Part shown: positions 12,295 through 24,700 of the stretch, in pieces
Numbering within the stretch: the stretch's first letter is position 1
How the letters are laid out: every line of letters begins with the position of its first letter
Source: Sphagnum magellanicum
Lineage: Eukaryota; Streptophyta; Sphagnopsida; Sphagnales; Sphagnaceae
DNA length: 64,000 bases
Assembly: GCA_021904315.1 (NCBI GenBank)
Contig: CM038917.1
Coordinates: 19,970,272 to 20,034,271 of the forward strand
Direction of reading: 5' to 3'
The notes under the pieces: generated by a model
Seen by the model: only the letters and a program-made list of their open reading frames with translations
Database searches by the model: none
Told to the model about the DNA's origin: nothing
Translations under genes and position numbers: made by a program

Positions 12295-15061
12295 ATGTCT
12301 TCTTCATCCTCACTGCAGCAATTCCAATCGCTATGTGCAAGATCTAGGCCTTTTCTAGATCACAAAGGCAGCATCAGCTCCACCAGCACATGGAGAAGAG
12401 GGAGCTCGACCAGGAGGAGCTTGCTGCTACGTGTCTGTGTGCACCTGCAATTCCACTGTACCCATCAACAACTTTTGCAGCATGCTGCACTTCTTCCCAG
12501 AGCCCACCGGATACAAACAGAGACGGCATTCAGAGATCACGGCAAATGTAAGCTTTCTTGTCTTGTTCCTCTCTGTCCACTGCCTTCCTCTCACAGTGTG
12601 TGTGTTTTGTTTCCCAAAAAATCTTCAACTTGATTATAGTCATATTTCCCCAGTCAAATCAAAAGATTGGACACAATCTATGCAAGATGCAATACCTCAT
12701 TGTTGCTTCTATGTGATCAAAGTACATGATTTGAAAGCAAGTTTTCCTGCAGTCCCTGGAGGTCAGAAAGAGAAATTGTGGCGGGAGTTCTTCATGGACC
12801 CTTCACAATGGTGGGATCACAGATCAGAGAAGGTACCTGAACATCAATCCTCTCAGAGTTCAGATGTCAATGGAACTATAGCTCTTGTTGGTGTGAATCT
12901 TGTTCCTCTCTCTTGGTTGCTATTTTCCACTGGTCTAAACTTGACAGAAATTCTTTCTGTTCCTTTACACTGGTGGGATAATAGTAGTAGTCTGGAGTAG
13001 GTAAGTACAATATGCTGATAGAGAAGGTCAGTGTGGCTCTCTGTCCTGGGATATGGAGAATACTTGGCTGATCATCTTGATATGGATTTCTGGTTGTCTA
13101 GGCAAATGAAAGGTATCCAGATTTCAAACACAAGAAGACAGGGGAAGCACTATGGCTTGAGGACAGACAAAACCTGCCATGGGTTGCAGCAGAGATAGCT
13201 GCAATGGCACCAGACACAGTGCAATTGAACATTTTTGCATGGAACCAGAAGTTTTCAAAATATGTGAAGGATGGGAAACCAGAGAAGGTGATTCAGTTTT
13301 TCTGACAAATGCAACTAGAAGGAATAGGTCCTGACAAATTCACTTTTGTTCCAGTGATTAAGGCATGTACTGGTTTAGGAGTGCTTGAAGATGGCAGGCT
13401 TGTTCATAAGCAGCTCATTCAAAGTGGTTTTGAGTCTGATGTCTTTGTTGGGAGTAGCTTGGTTGACATGTATGCAAAATGTGGGAGCATTAAGGATGCT
13501 TGGAGAGTGTTCAACAAGATGTCATCTTGAAATGTGGTCACTTGGACCACCATGATGTTGGGTCATGTAAAATGTGGCCAAGGGCAGAAGGCACTAGAAC
13601 TATATCAACAAATGCAGCAGGAGGGTGTGCAACCAGACTCTGCTACTTTTGTGGCAGCGCTGAATGCGTGTGCCAGTGTGGCTGCGCTCGAAGAGGGCAG
13701 GTGTGTTCATCACCAGATCATTCAAAGTTGTTTGGAGTTGGATGTCTTTGTGGGTAGTAGCTTGGTTGACATGTATGCAAAGTGTGGGAACATTGAGGAT
13801 GCTTGGAGAGTGTTCAACAAGATGCCATCACGAAATGTGGTCACTTGGAACGCCATGGTATTGGGACATGTGAAATGTGGCCAAGGGCAGAAGGCACTGG
13901 AACTATTTCAACAAATGCAACAGGAGGGTGTGCAACCAAACTCTGTTACGTTTGTGGGGGTACTGAATGCATGTGCCAGCATGATTGCCCGTGAAGAGGG
14001 CAGGTGTGTTCATCAACACATCATTCAATGTGGATGGGATTCAGATGTGTATGTGGGGAGTAGCTTGGTGGACATGTATGCTAAGTGTGGGAGCATGGAG
14101 GATGCTTGGAGTGTGTTCAACAAGATGCCATCTTGAGATGTGGTAACTTGGACCACCATACTTGGAGGATGTGCGATGCATGGGCATGGTAATGAAGCTC
14201 TTAAACATTTTGAATGGATGTGTGAAGAAGATGTACAGCCAGATGATGTAACTTTTATTTGTCTTCTGTCAGCTTGTAGCCATGCAGGTTTGGTGGGTGA
14301 AGGTATGCACTGTTATGCTTCAATGGTGAAAGACTATATGATTTCTGCAAAATTGGAACATTACACCTGCATGGTTGACCTTCTTGGCCGTGCTGGCCAT
14401 CTACAGGAGGCAGAGAATATGGTAATGGCAATGCCCTGTAAACCACATGTGGCTGTATGGATGGCTTTACTCAGTGCTTGCAGAATTCATGGTCATGTGG
14501 AGATGGCAGAACGCATTGCCAAACGAATTCTTGAAATGGAGCCTGATAATACTGCTGTTTATGTGCTGCTGTCAGACATCTATGCTCCTGGTGGCAACAA
14601 GCATCTCTGTCAGACTATTGAACAGCAGAGAAAGGAAAAAGGTGTAAACAAACAGCCAGGTCATACCTGGATTGAAGTTAATAATGAGGTGCATACATTT
14701 GTAGTAGATGATCTAGACCACCCCCAGATGCCTGAAATTCATGCAGAACTGCAGAGATTGTCAGGGCATATGCATGATGCAGGGTACAGGCCTTGTAAGA
14801 AATTGATTATGCATGATGTGGATGAAGAAGAAAAGGTGTTTCATTTGTCACCATAGCAAGAAACTGGCTATTGCATTCAGGCTCATCAACTCAGCTCCAG
14901 GTACTCCTCTCCGGATAAGAAAAAATCTGCAGGTTTGTGAAGATTGTCACACTTCCACAAAGTTCATCTCAAAAATAGCTGGGAGAACAATCATGGTGAG
15001 GGACGCCAATCGCTTTCATCACTTTGAAGATGGTGTGTGTTCTTGCAGGGACTACTGGTGA
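12295..15061 (+). pseudogene. PPR-E-DYW pseudogene with OSB-type PDF motif at its N-terminus
   Basis: The start is taken as the ATG at 12295, opening a Ser-rich, Arg-rich leader like an organelle transit peptide. An exon at about 12654-12832 carries FYVIKVHDLK and LWREFFMDPSQWWDHRSEK. It joins in phase to an exon starting at 13102 with YPDFKHKKTGEALWL and PWV. That layout matches the PDF motif of plant OSB organellar single-stranded DNA-binding proteins. PPR repeats follow (WNAMVLGHVKCGQGQKAL, SSLVDMYAKCGS), then E/E+ repeats and a DYW domain ending CSCRDYW. Intact relatives edit C to U in organelle RNA. This copy is dead: in-frame TGA stops occur at 13303, 13528 and 14134, each where relatives or its own sister repeats have CGA. 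A frameshift lies near 14845. The DYW catalytic HSE motif reads HSK. The first exon junction (near 12546) could not be fixed. Confidence 0.9.
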
Positions 15062-15689
15062 CGCCAGTAATCCGTCTTGTCAATCACTATACCAAGTTCA
15101 TTTTGTTTACAGTAGCAAGTCTAGCAGTATTGTAACACAGTCGAAGTCCAACAGCACCTGTTGCTAGAGCTCAGGTAGCCTTTTCCTGCACAAGTCTCTT
15201 GAAGGTGGAAGAGATAAAACTTGCGCTTTCGTCCCATAATAACTTTCTCTGACTCATCGTAAGGAGTCAGTGGTTGCATGATTCTGACACCTGCATGATT
15301 GACACTGCAAGTACAAGGAGTAATATGTACTTCTCCATATCATTCAGTGACATTAAGGGTATCTTCATTGTCAGATTCATGTGTCAATGGTCAGTATTCT
15401 GCTTTTGGAATGTAGTAAGTTATGACATAGATTCAGTGTCATGCATCAACTATGTCTAATTTCTACTTTGTGCTTCTATTTGGCATCACTGATAATTTTG
15501 CAATGTTAACCCCAGACCGATGTTCATGTGATTGATAACTTTGAAAGCACCTTATCTTCATCCATTTTCTGATGGATGGCATGTTTTCAAGCATACCATC
15601 AATATCTTTTGATGTGTGCATGCTGTTTGGCAACAGTGAGGTCTTATTGGTGTTTATGTTTGGTGATAGATGAAAGTTTCCTTCACAAA

Positions 15690-16205
15690 TGAGGGAGATT
15701 GACCAGGAGGAGCTTGCTGCCAAGAGTGTATGTGAACCTGCAATTGCATTATGTACATCAATGACTTCTGCAGTACACTGAATTTATTCCCATTGCACTG
15801 GATATAAACATAGGTGGCAGTCAGAGATGAATGCAATTGTAAGCATTCTTGAGTACTTCCTCTCTCTAACTTTGTCTCACCCTAGGTGTGTTTTTTTGTT
15901 GAATGACTATGATGATATCTTTTAAAGCAACATAAAAGATTGGATGGAATCTATGCATGATGCAATACCTCATTGCAGCTTTATGTAATCAAAGAAAGAA
16001 GCTGTGATGGGAGTTCCTTGTGGATTCTTTGCAATGGTGGGATCATAGATCAGAAAATGTAACTGAACATCAATCCTTTTAGAGCTTGTGTCAATGGAGT
16101 CATATGAGCTCTTGCTTGTCTCTATCTTGTTGTTCTTTCATCATTGTTATCCTGTCATGGTCTAAACTGTGGCAGAAGTCTTTTGCATTTGTGGGATAGT
16201 AGTAT
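15690..16205 (+). pseudogene. Partial duplicate of the PPR gene's 5' (OSB-like) region
   Basis: This stretch is a diverged copy of about 12395-12985. Both contain a DQEELAA-coding start, an exon ending just before a GTAAGC donor, the KDW...MQDAIPH-like segment (here at about 15930-15980), and the WWDHRSE segment (about 16030-16055). The intron sequences match too, for example CTGAACATCAATCC just after the exon and TGGTCTAAACT further in. Because introns are shared, it arose by DNA duplication and not by reverse transcription. A TGA interrupts the first block, and the LWREFF part is deleted or scrambled. The PPR repeats are absent. It lies about 630 bases past the end of the parent pseudogene. 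Confidence 0.8.
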
Positions 16206-16746
16206 GCAACAAACCAAGCTTTGTGACAACTCTGAAGGCCAGTGCCATGAAAATTCTTCTGTCCAAGTTTTTGCATGCTTACCAAGGTTATCTGAACTTG
16301 TGCTATTATACTTTTCTTGCATTTTAGAAGTCTGAAAAACCAAAGAGGTGCTTCAAGTTGTGCAAATTTAAACTGCTGCTGTTCTTGAAGGGGATTGAGC
16401 AGGCTGGCCGCATTCTAACTTCCTATGTTTTCGGTTGCTTACTTGAATTGCATTTACAATTTAGCTGACGATGCTTGATTTCTGTATAATTTTCCTGTAG
16501 GGTTGTGCTTACATTGCTTAGGCTCCCTTCCTTCCTTGAACATGACAGCATGGAACAGACAGTTTGGCAACTATGGTAGCTTCCAACATTTTAGACAAAA
16601 ACCAAAAATTGGAGTCCCATGGTTTCTTTGTGGGTTTTGAGGTTTTTTTGTGGGGTGTGTTTTCTTGAGGCTGAAACTAACAGCAGCAAAGGGTGAGGAG
16701 AGAACAGAGGCAAATTCTGGATATGTGATGAAAAGACCAAGCTTGG

Positions 16747-17225
16747 ATGCAAGATGGCAACTTGGATAAGGCAGTCTGGGGTGCAATACCAGAGGAGCTT
16801 CTTGAGCATAATCTGGATTACTTACCCTCTCATGACCTCACTCTTGCCACCGTGTGCAAGCACTGGCAATCACTTAATCATTGCCCACTGTTCCTGTAAA
16901 CCCATTCAGAGAATACCTCATCTTGACCCAAATTGCTACAATATTAACATGTCAGAGAATGGGAGTTTCACTGGTCAGGTTACTGCAACGCCACAAATGA
17001 ATGGCAGAAATTTGTCACTTCTTTCTCTTCCTTGTCTAGCATGGAAGAAAGTGTGATCAGAAGCAGGATGACATCATTTGTGTTTCTAGAACTGTGACAA
17101 CATGGGGACCCTCACTGTATGCAACCCTGGGATGGATACATGGAGGGAACATCCTCCCATGAACCAAAACTGGCAGTCGCCTTGTGTAACGCATGATTAT
17201 GGTTGTATCTACAAAATCCTATGAG
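16747..17225 (+). pseudogene. F-box/kelch-type protein remnant
   Basis: An ATG at 16747 opens a frame with an F-box: AIPEELLEHNLDYLPSHDL, then TLATVCKHWQSL, stopping at the TAA at 16897. F-box proteins link substrates to SCF ubiquitin ligases. After shifts of frame, pieces like those of plant F-box/kelch proteins follow. These are CNATNEWQKFVTSF at about 16980-17030 and VCNPGMDTWREHPPMNQNW at about 17117-17173. The early stop and frame changes indicate a pseudogene unless unseen introns restore the frame. Which F-box subfamily it belongs to cannot be told. Confidence 0.6.
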
Positions 17226-20200
17226 ATCATAGTTGCAAGAAATGAAGCTCATATATAGATGGATGGTATGAAGAACATCTCCATCAGACATCAACATGGC
17301 AAGGGTTTTAGAACTCATGGTTGGCAATAGAGTTAGCATTGTGTTCTTTGTCAGTTTGCAGACCAGTTTTGGTGATCACACAAGGGCTGCATCCTTCAGA
17401 AGTTTTTTTATCGTTTGCCCTGGTTTACCTTTACAAGCAGTACCAAGTGTGATCAGGCTGCTCTTTGCTATAATCATAAAGCACTGAGTATGTAATTTGT
17501 TCTATTTACTTTTCCTGATTGTTGCAAGCCATCAGTTTTGTCAAGACAGTAAAAGATTTGATAGTCTAGCTATTAATGTTCTGCAACAAGGCATGCATAA
17601 GAGAAAAACGAAAACAAAATTCGCGTAGTCATTGACAACCATTAATATGTAAGTTTGATGGTCCTGCTGTACACATGAACTGGTGACTCCCAGTATTATG
17701 ATGCTTGAGTAGGACGAACCAGTTGTGTTCAGCCAAGTTGTCGGCTAAGAGCAAATAGACAATTCCCTGCATTACGGTTTTGATTGCCGCAAATGTGGTG
17801 CTCAGGAGCGAAATAAGCCACGGTGAGAACGAGACCCTCGTAGAAAACGCTGCCGGAATGTTCTGTCAATTCTCGCTCCACTATAAAGGCCACTTATGTT
17901 TGATGCCTCTTTTCCTCTTCTCTACAAAGTTATTTTGAAAATTGACTAGAATTTCAAACCTTAATTTGTAGCCATTTAAAATTATTCCATGCCTTGATGC
18001 AAAAAATTATGAATGCAAAATTGCTAATTTGCTGTTACACTTGACTTTGTCAAGTAACCATTTCAAAAAATCTCCTGTTGATTCACAAATTATTTTTGTA
18101 AAATTTTCATTTATTGTTCTCCCATTGCTAAGTAGTGTGAATGTTGTTGTAAGGAATCCAAACTATACATATTATTCTCGAGGGTCCATGAACTTGCAGA
18201 TGAGAGGAGCCATTAGTTCCTAATGCATTGGCTGGAGCAAATGCATGATAAAGTATCATAAGAAGGTTGGGGATGGAGATGAAAGTTTATTTGTTTGAAG
18301 AGGTGCCAAGATGACAACCTTTGTGGCTTTCTTTGAACTTGCCTTTAGGGCTGATTCACCATTAGCTTGTGAAAAGACATCAACAATAGGATCAATTGCA
18401 TTGCCAAGTCATCACCCAAGCTCATGTGCTCAAATCCTAGCTATTGTCTAAAGTTCAAGCCCAAGCCCAATTGTCCATGTTCTTGCTCACATGTAACAAC
18501 ACTAACTACTTCTCAACATCCTTTTCTTGCAACCACATGGAGTTGGTAAGTTCAAATTATTACATGGCATTGCTAATTAACCTCCGACTTAAGCAAAGAT
18601 TTCTTTGCAATAGCAAGGAATTTCACATCACCAACATGACCAACAACATGGGCAACCACTAGCATAGCTGAAAGGATTCATTCAAGTTGTAATTTTGAAG
18701 AGTGAGATGGAAGTCAGCAACCATCAATTGGAATGGTAGAGATGAAGTAACTAACGGAAGCCAAATTTTGGCACCTTTGTCGTGAGGATTTAAACAAGCC
18801 TTGTGTAATTGTGCAATTGAATTTATCAAAATAGTAACAAGAAGTGCAAAATGTATGGACTATCACCATTATCATTTGCAAATGCTTAACAACAAATCCA
18901 ATTTAATGATATGGAGCTCTTTGATTAATCTATTTTGTCTTAACCGTGAATAAATGTGCTCCACAATAAGTGGTGTTAGTGATTGGTTCATGTTGTAATA
19001 ACTTATATATATGTTTTGATCCACTTCTTCTAAGAGAATTAATCAAAGCATAAGGGAAGAATCAATTTTGCATTTGGAAGACTCAAAGTTTTTTACATGT
19101 TGCTCGAGAGCTTGCAAGTGTTTGTTTACCTTTGAGGATTGTCCCTCTGTCCACAATCACCACTACTTGCTAATGTAATCATCATTAGCAATCACTAGAA
19201 AGAAAATTTTCTTTTTGCATAAGTTGATTTCCATACAACCTATAATTTAACATTCATATATTAAAATAAATAAGGATTTATTAACTTGGTATGTGTACAT
19301 CTTTATTGGCACTAATGTCCTTCAACTCACAAGGTCGAATCAATTAGTGTAGGTCCTTGGGATGTATGGAACAAATGACATCACCTTTTCCATGGGCATT
19401 GTAGGAAAATCTACATCATTTAGATTCATGACTTTCACGAAAACATAAAAGTTCCAATGCACTAGGTGCATCCAAATCTATATCAAATTTAACTTTAATA
19501 CACTACCATTGTTGGCTTTTGGACAAGGACAACACAAAAAAAACATTCAATTGGATGGATTGCCTTTCTATCCAGTGCAATGGGAATCTACATTGTTTTT
19601 ATCTCAATAAGCATCATTAGCTTCTAGGGTTAGTGACCAATAATCACTAGAGAAAAATCTACATTTGGCAATTGGTATTTTCCATTGTTATTTATACTTC
19701 AATATATAACTACTACAATGCATATATAAGGATTTATGTATTAGTTTTTGTATTTTACAACAAATGATATGCCAAGACCTAATAAATTGAATTGGCACAA
19801 TTGTCATGAAATATCATATTGTACACCACTAACATTCCTGCTACTCCCAAATACTTGCTATTGTCTCTGATGGAGCATACCTAACTACACATTCATTCCT
19901 TGCTCAAAACCCATATTTAAGGGAACCGGTACCCAAACACAACCATGGACACCACTACCCTTTGACCCTTGATACAAAGTTAACTCTTGGATTGCAATTC
20001 CATGAACATCTAAAATGAATCACCTGAGTAAGTTTCAGACATGCATATAAAAACCTAGCAAATATAAGTTTTGGGAGTGTTTTTTTTCGAGAATATAATG
20101 GAGACTGGATTCCAAGGTACAACTACAATGTTATTCATTTGATACAACTTTATCCAGGGTGTGCAAATAATTTGATCAAATTCAAAATTACACAAAGGAT

Positions 20201-20441
20201 TTGTCAACATGTGTTTGGCAACATTTCAACACAAATCTGGCAAGCACATAGTGCAAATTGATTCACAAGGTTAGTATAGGGAATATTTCCTCTACCCTTA
20301 CTATGAATAACCTATTTGTCTTTCAATTATTAGCTCACCATCATTATCTTCACATGAATTATTTGCATAGTTTTGAAGCTTTTTATTTATCAAATTTCCT
20401 CCATCAATGGCTTGGCTTTCCTTTTATCAGTATGAAACTTA
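17226..20441. other. Intergenic DNA, nothing recognised
   Basis: No frame here resembles a known protein and no clear repeat structure was seen. Composition shifts from moderately mixed (to about 18.3 kb) to AT-rich. Confidence 0.5.
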
Positions 20442-21347
20442 AGCCCATTTTAGACAAGGGTCCAATTAGCAGCGTCCAATGAAATCAAGCATTCCTATTG
20501 GTCCCGAGGCCTTTAGACAAGGGTCTAGGACTAAGACAAACCAAATTTTAATTTGACCTACATGGCATCATTTTGGAGGGAAAAAAAATTGGTCCGGACC
20601 CAAAAAAAAGAGCTTAAAGGAGAGCTCATGGTTGGGAGAACCAAAGTGTAAACTAGGGTCCAAAGTTATTCATTTTTTTGTTTTTTGTTTTTATTTTCAT
20701 GTTTTCTTTTACCTTTGTTGTTTGAATTTTGTGATAGTGGAAAACATGCTATGGATTGAGGACATTGTTGCGAGCACATCAGCTCCCTCATTTTCAATCA
20801 ATTCTAGAATTGACATTGCTAGTTTTGTGCATCCTCACAAGGTGGTTGTTAGGAGTATATTTTGAACTTTTTCAAATGCACAAAATGAAGGTGAATTGGA
20901 AGGTGGGGCATGAAGTGGAAGATTGAAACATCAATTTTCACAAATGGAAAGGGATATGAATTTACAAGAGAACCCCGCTAAACTGGTTCTCATTTCAAAG
21001 AAGAAAGCACGAAGGAAAATATGATTGTGATGAAAGACAAAGATGAAAAAGTTGAAAAAAATAAGGTGGACGGTGAAGTTTACACCTCATTGCTCTAAAA
21101 AGAGAAATGGAGCTTGAATTTACCAAAAATGCGAAAAAACAAGGAAAAAAAAAATAAATCCAAAGTTGACCTAATTCTCTCATATAATCAATCACACATT
21201 TTTATATTGGACCCCAAGCCTTTGGACACACTCATTATACCTTAGGAAAAAGTGTTTTTTTTAATATGAAGGGTCCAACTCAAGGTTCAATTTGCTTCAA
21301 ATCGGTCCCAGGGCTTTTGATCCCTGGACCCTTGTCTAAAGTGGCCC
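20442..21347. mobile_element. Non-autonomous PIF/Harbinger-like element (906 bp)
   Basis: A 22-base imperfect terminal inverted repeat is present. The left end reads AGCCCATTTTAGACAAGG plus GTCC, and the right end read on the minus strand is GGGCCACTTTAGACAAGG plus GTCC. Both ends are flanked by TTA (20439-20441 and 21348-21350). A 3-bp TTA target duplication and GGGCC-type termini are the established signature of PIF/Harbinger and Tourist-like elements. A second copy of TTTAGACAAGGGTC lies about 65 bases inside the left end. No transposase is recognisable inside, so it would need a helper. Confidence 0.75.
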
Positions 21348-21739
21348 TTATCAATTGTGTTTTCCATGTTTCCCATGCTGATTCATGTCAGTGGACCTGA
21401 TCATGCTCGTAGGAGTCCAAATACTGTTCTGGTTTCCCATGAATCATGGATATTCTGGGAACACAGTGACATAGGGAGCAGCTCAAGAAGGATGTTCAGA
21501 AGGGAGCCAATTTGATCAAGCTTGCAGAGCATGAACCCTTGAGGAGGGATGTTCGGGGTGATATTTCCATGTTTGTTTGCTAGGGGTGTTTATTGCACTG
21601 CAGATTTTTGGTCCCAGAAGTAGGATAAATTTGGTAATCACAGGAAGGGTGACGTGAGGATGTAAACCTCTTACAGCAAGGGCTTTATTTCTACCAACTG
21701 ATGGTGGTGTGGTTGGCAGGCTTGGTTGCCAGATTTTGC

Positions 21740-24700
21740 TTGCCTCTTCCTTCCATATGCCCAATGGAGTTTGCTTCCATGCCTGAACATTTTGTTGAGG
21801 ACCCTATGGAGCTATTGCTGTTTGCTTCCCACATTCCAAAGGGGTTTGACAGTGTCAACTTGTTGATTTTCCAAACTTATGGAGCTTATGTCTGCCAGAG
21901 CTTATGTGTAACTCTTGATGCTTGCCATGGTACATCAGTGTTGAACATAGTTGCATAGTAATAGACTGTATTCAGGTTCATGTGTACTGATGTGGATATC
22001 TTTGGAGGATGAATTCATGAGCTTTATAGTGATGTTTATGGATCGTGCACTTCATGTGAAGAATCCATACTTGAGGGCAAAAATGGTGGAAGTTCTGAAT
22101 GCATGGATGCCCTCTAAAAGGTGGTATTCTGATCCATCTTTCTGGGCAGTTCTCTTGGGTGTCCAGTGTGATTAGATACAAGTTGCCCGGTCAGTGGGAT
22201 GTGATGAATAACTATGTTTCCTGGTTACAGCTGACATGGTTAATTTTCTTCTCCTATTTGATGTTCAATGTTTTGTGCAGCCCTTCACCGGTAATGGCAA
22301 GCAACATGGCATCGCTGTTTGAGGAGCATCACTTAGCTTTGCAGTATTTGGTGCCAAATCTTCTCAAGCTTTATGTGGACATTGAATTCACAGGCTCTCA
22401 TACTCAGGTTTTTCTTTTCTACTTATGTGATCCATTGTCTGTTCAAGGTTACACAGGCTGAAGACTAAAGCTGCTGCATGTGAACTTAAATTGTGCTTAC
22501 AAGCTTCACTATGCCCCAGTGCAAGAATTCTGTTTTGTGTCTGCAATTTTACTTTGTTCATTTGTGGTGATCAATGGAATTAGACTTACCACTGGGGGTA
22601 CAAGAACATTTCTAGATCTCCTTCTTCAGCGAGGTCATTGATCAGACCTGGGATAACTAGATGTAGGGGTAGTAAGTCAGGTTCATGTCCCAAAAAGATG
22701 TAGGGTTGCTACTGAGAATGTCAAGGTGGGATCCAATGGAGAAGTAGTAAACAAATTTGTGCTTCTCTTTCTTTTTATGTTGCATGAAGACCCACAGGTG
22801 AGGAAGGGTTCAAGGACAAATAAATTCTTTTCTTTTCCTGTCTTGTTTGCCCATATGTCATCCATTACATGACCATCAGGTTGACTCACAATTCTTTCAA
22901 GGTTGACTCAGATTGTCAGTGTGGATAAGTTCCCAGTACTTACATAGATGTACATTTGTGTGTGTGGAGAACACCTTGTCTCTTGCAGCACCCTCCACAG
23001 TATGTTGAATGAGTATATATGATGGAGTAAGAACCTTTGTTCATTACTGCTTTGTCTTAACATGTTCAGATTCATGGTGGTCTAGTCTATAGTACCAGAA
23101 TATAACCCCTCTACATCCAACAGGGAAAGTGAAGAGATCTCTTCAGAGTTGATGGTGTTTTCTATGATGGATGATAGATTGTGATAATGGAGGAGAAGGG
23201 CTCTTACTTGAAGTTCCTCAATTTACTCATCAATAACAGCATCTTTTTGCTTGACAAAATCTTAAAAAAGATTCCAGAACTTAAGGCAATGGAAGCAGAA
23301 ATTGAAAATTCAGTTGAAGGGAACCAAAGGCCACCTCAGGAGAGGCAGGAGTGACTGCATCATTTTCATTAGCAAGAATATGTGTGTCAGTTGAACATGG
23401 GTTGATGTTTCAGATTGAGCTGTTGGTTTTTGAGCTGTTTACTGTAGCTATTGTTGATCTCAGCTTCTCCTTCAATTTTCAGTGTTGTCCACTCGTATGT
23501 TTTGTTGTATTCCTGTACCTGCTGTGTAATGGGAAGACAGATTGAAGAGGGGGCGTATGAAAAGGGTGTGCACATCAATATGACATTGGCAAATGAGGAT
23601 GTAAAAATGCTGCACTACTCATCTGCAGAGATAACTGCACCTTTCTTACTTCCTGAAATGGTTTGCCCTATCTTCATCTTATTTGTAGGGAATAAGTTAA
23701 GTTGGAATCAAGTGGGGCTCTGCTCTAACATGGCTGAAGAAATGGCCTTATAGAGTGATAGAATAAGCTGCCATCAGTTTATGTTGTACTGATATGTCTA
23801 CTTGAAACTCTGCTGAGCTGACAAGACACTTTTGTCACAGTCTGTGTAGTGACATACTCTTAAATGTAGCTTCTGTTCAAGTTTTGGAAATTCACTTGTT
23901 CATTGGCAATAGCCTCCTGCTAGTGCCACGTTGAAAATTCACATTCACTCCTACTCTTTGCAAGGTGTCTGTGAAGCCACTGTTCTTGGAGAAAATCAGA
24001 CATCATGTTAAAGAAATGTGCCAGGTTTATATTGCATTTGTGAAAGCCATGATCCTTTTAATTGAATTGGGCACAGGCCTAACAGAAACATGTAGGTTGC
24101 CAGTCATGAGAATTATTTGGTACAGGGTTGAGACTTGAGACTTGGTATTGATGCTAGGCAGGTGGAGGGAATTGCGTCAATGCTGAATTACTTCCTCTTC
24201 TAGTTAGTTGGACCTCCACATAAGACCCTCAGGGTCAAATACCACAGAAATATGAATCCAGGCCCAAGGAACTCCTATCCGTCAAAGAAGATCTCTGTTC
24301 TTCTCTGTTTTTGTGGCCCCAGTTTCTTGACAGGAGTGCTTGAAGGAGGACTAGGTGTAGGGTATCTTGGAATCTTGGAAACAAATCATATTTCTGTGGT
24401 ACATAAAGTTCATGAACTTTTCAATCCTGAGAGTTTAAAGAAGAGATAAGCAGGTACCTTGCAGTGCATTCTGTGGGTAGAATGAGTGGCTTATGCAGTT
24501 AATGCTAGTCATTTTCCCCTAACAGGTGTTCTCTGTGTGTGTGGGCTGCTGCATGCAAGATATTCTGTGAGTGTACTGTTGTAAACTGTGAAGCTATATA
24601 CTCTATGAAATGCTTTTTGGTAACAAGAGGCTTTTTAGGCTCTTCTTTGGTTGTATATGTGCGGATGGGGTGCAAGGTCCACAACCTACAGGAGGGAAAG

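Noticed and set aside
13309-14856. Separate PPR genes at 13309, 13534, 14140 and 14813
   Set aside because: All are segments of one gene in one frame (the last after a frameshift), divided by TGA stops that replace CGA.
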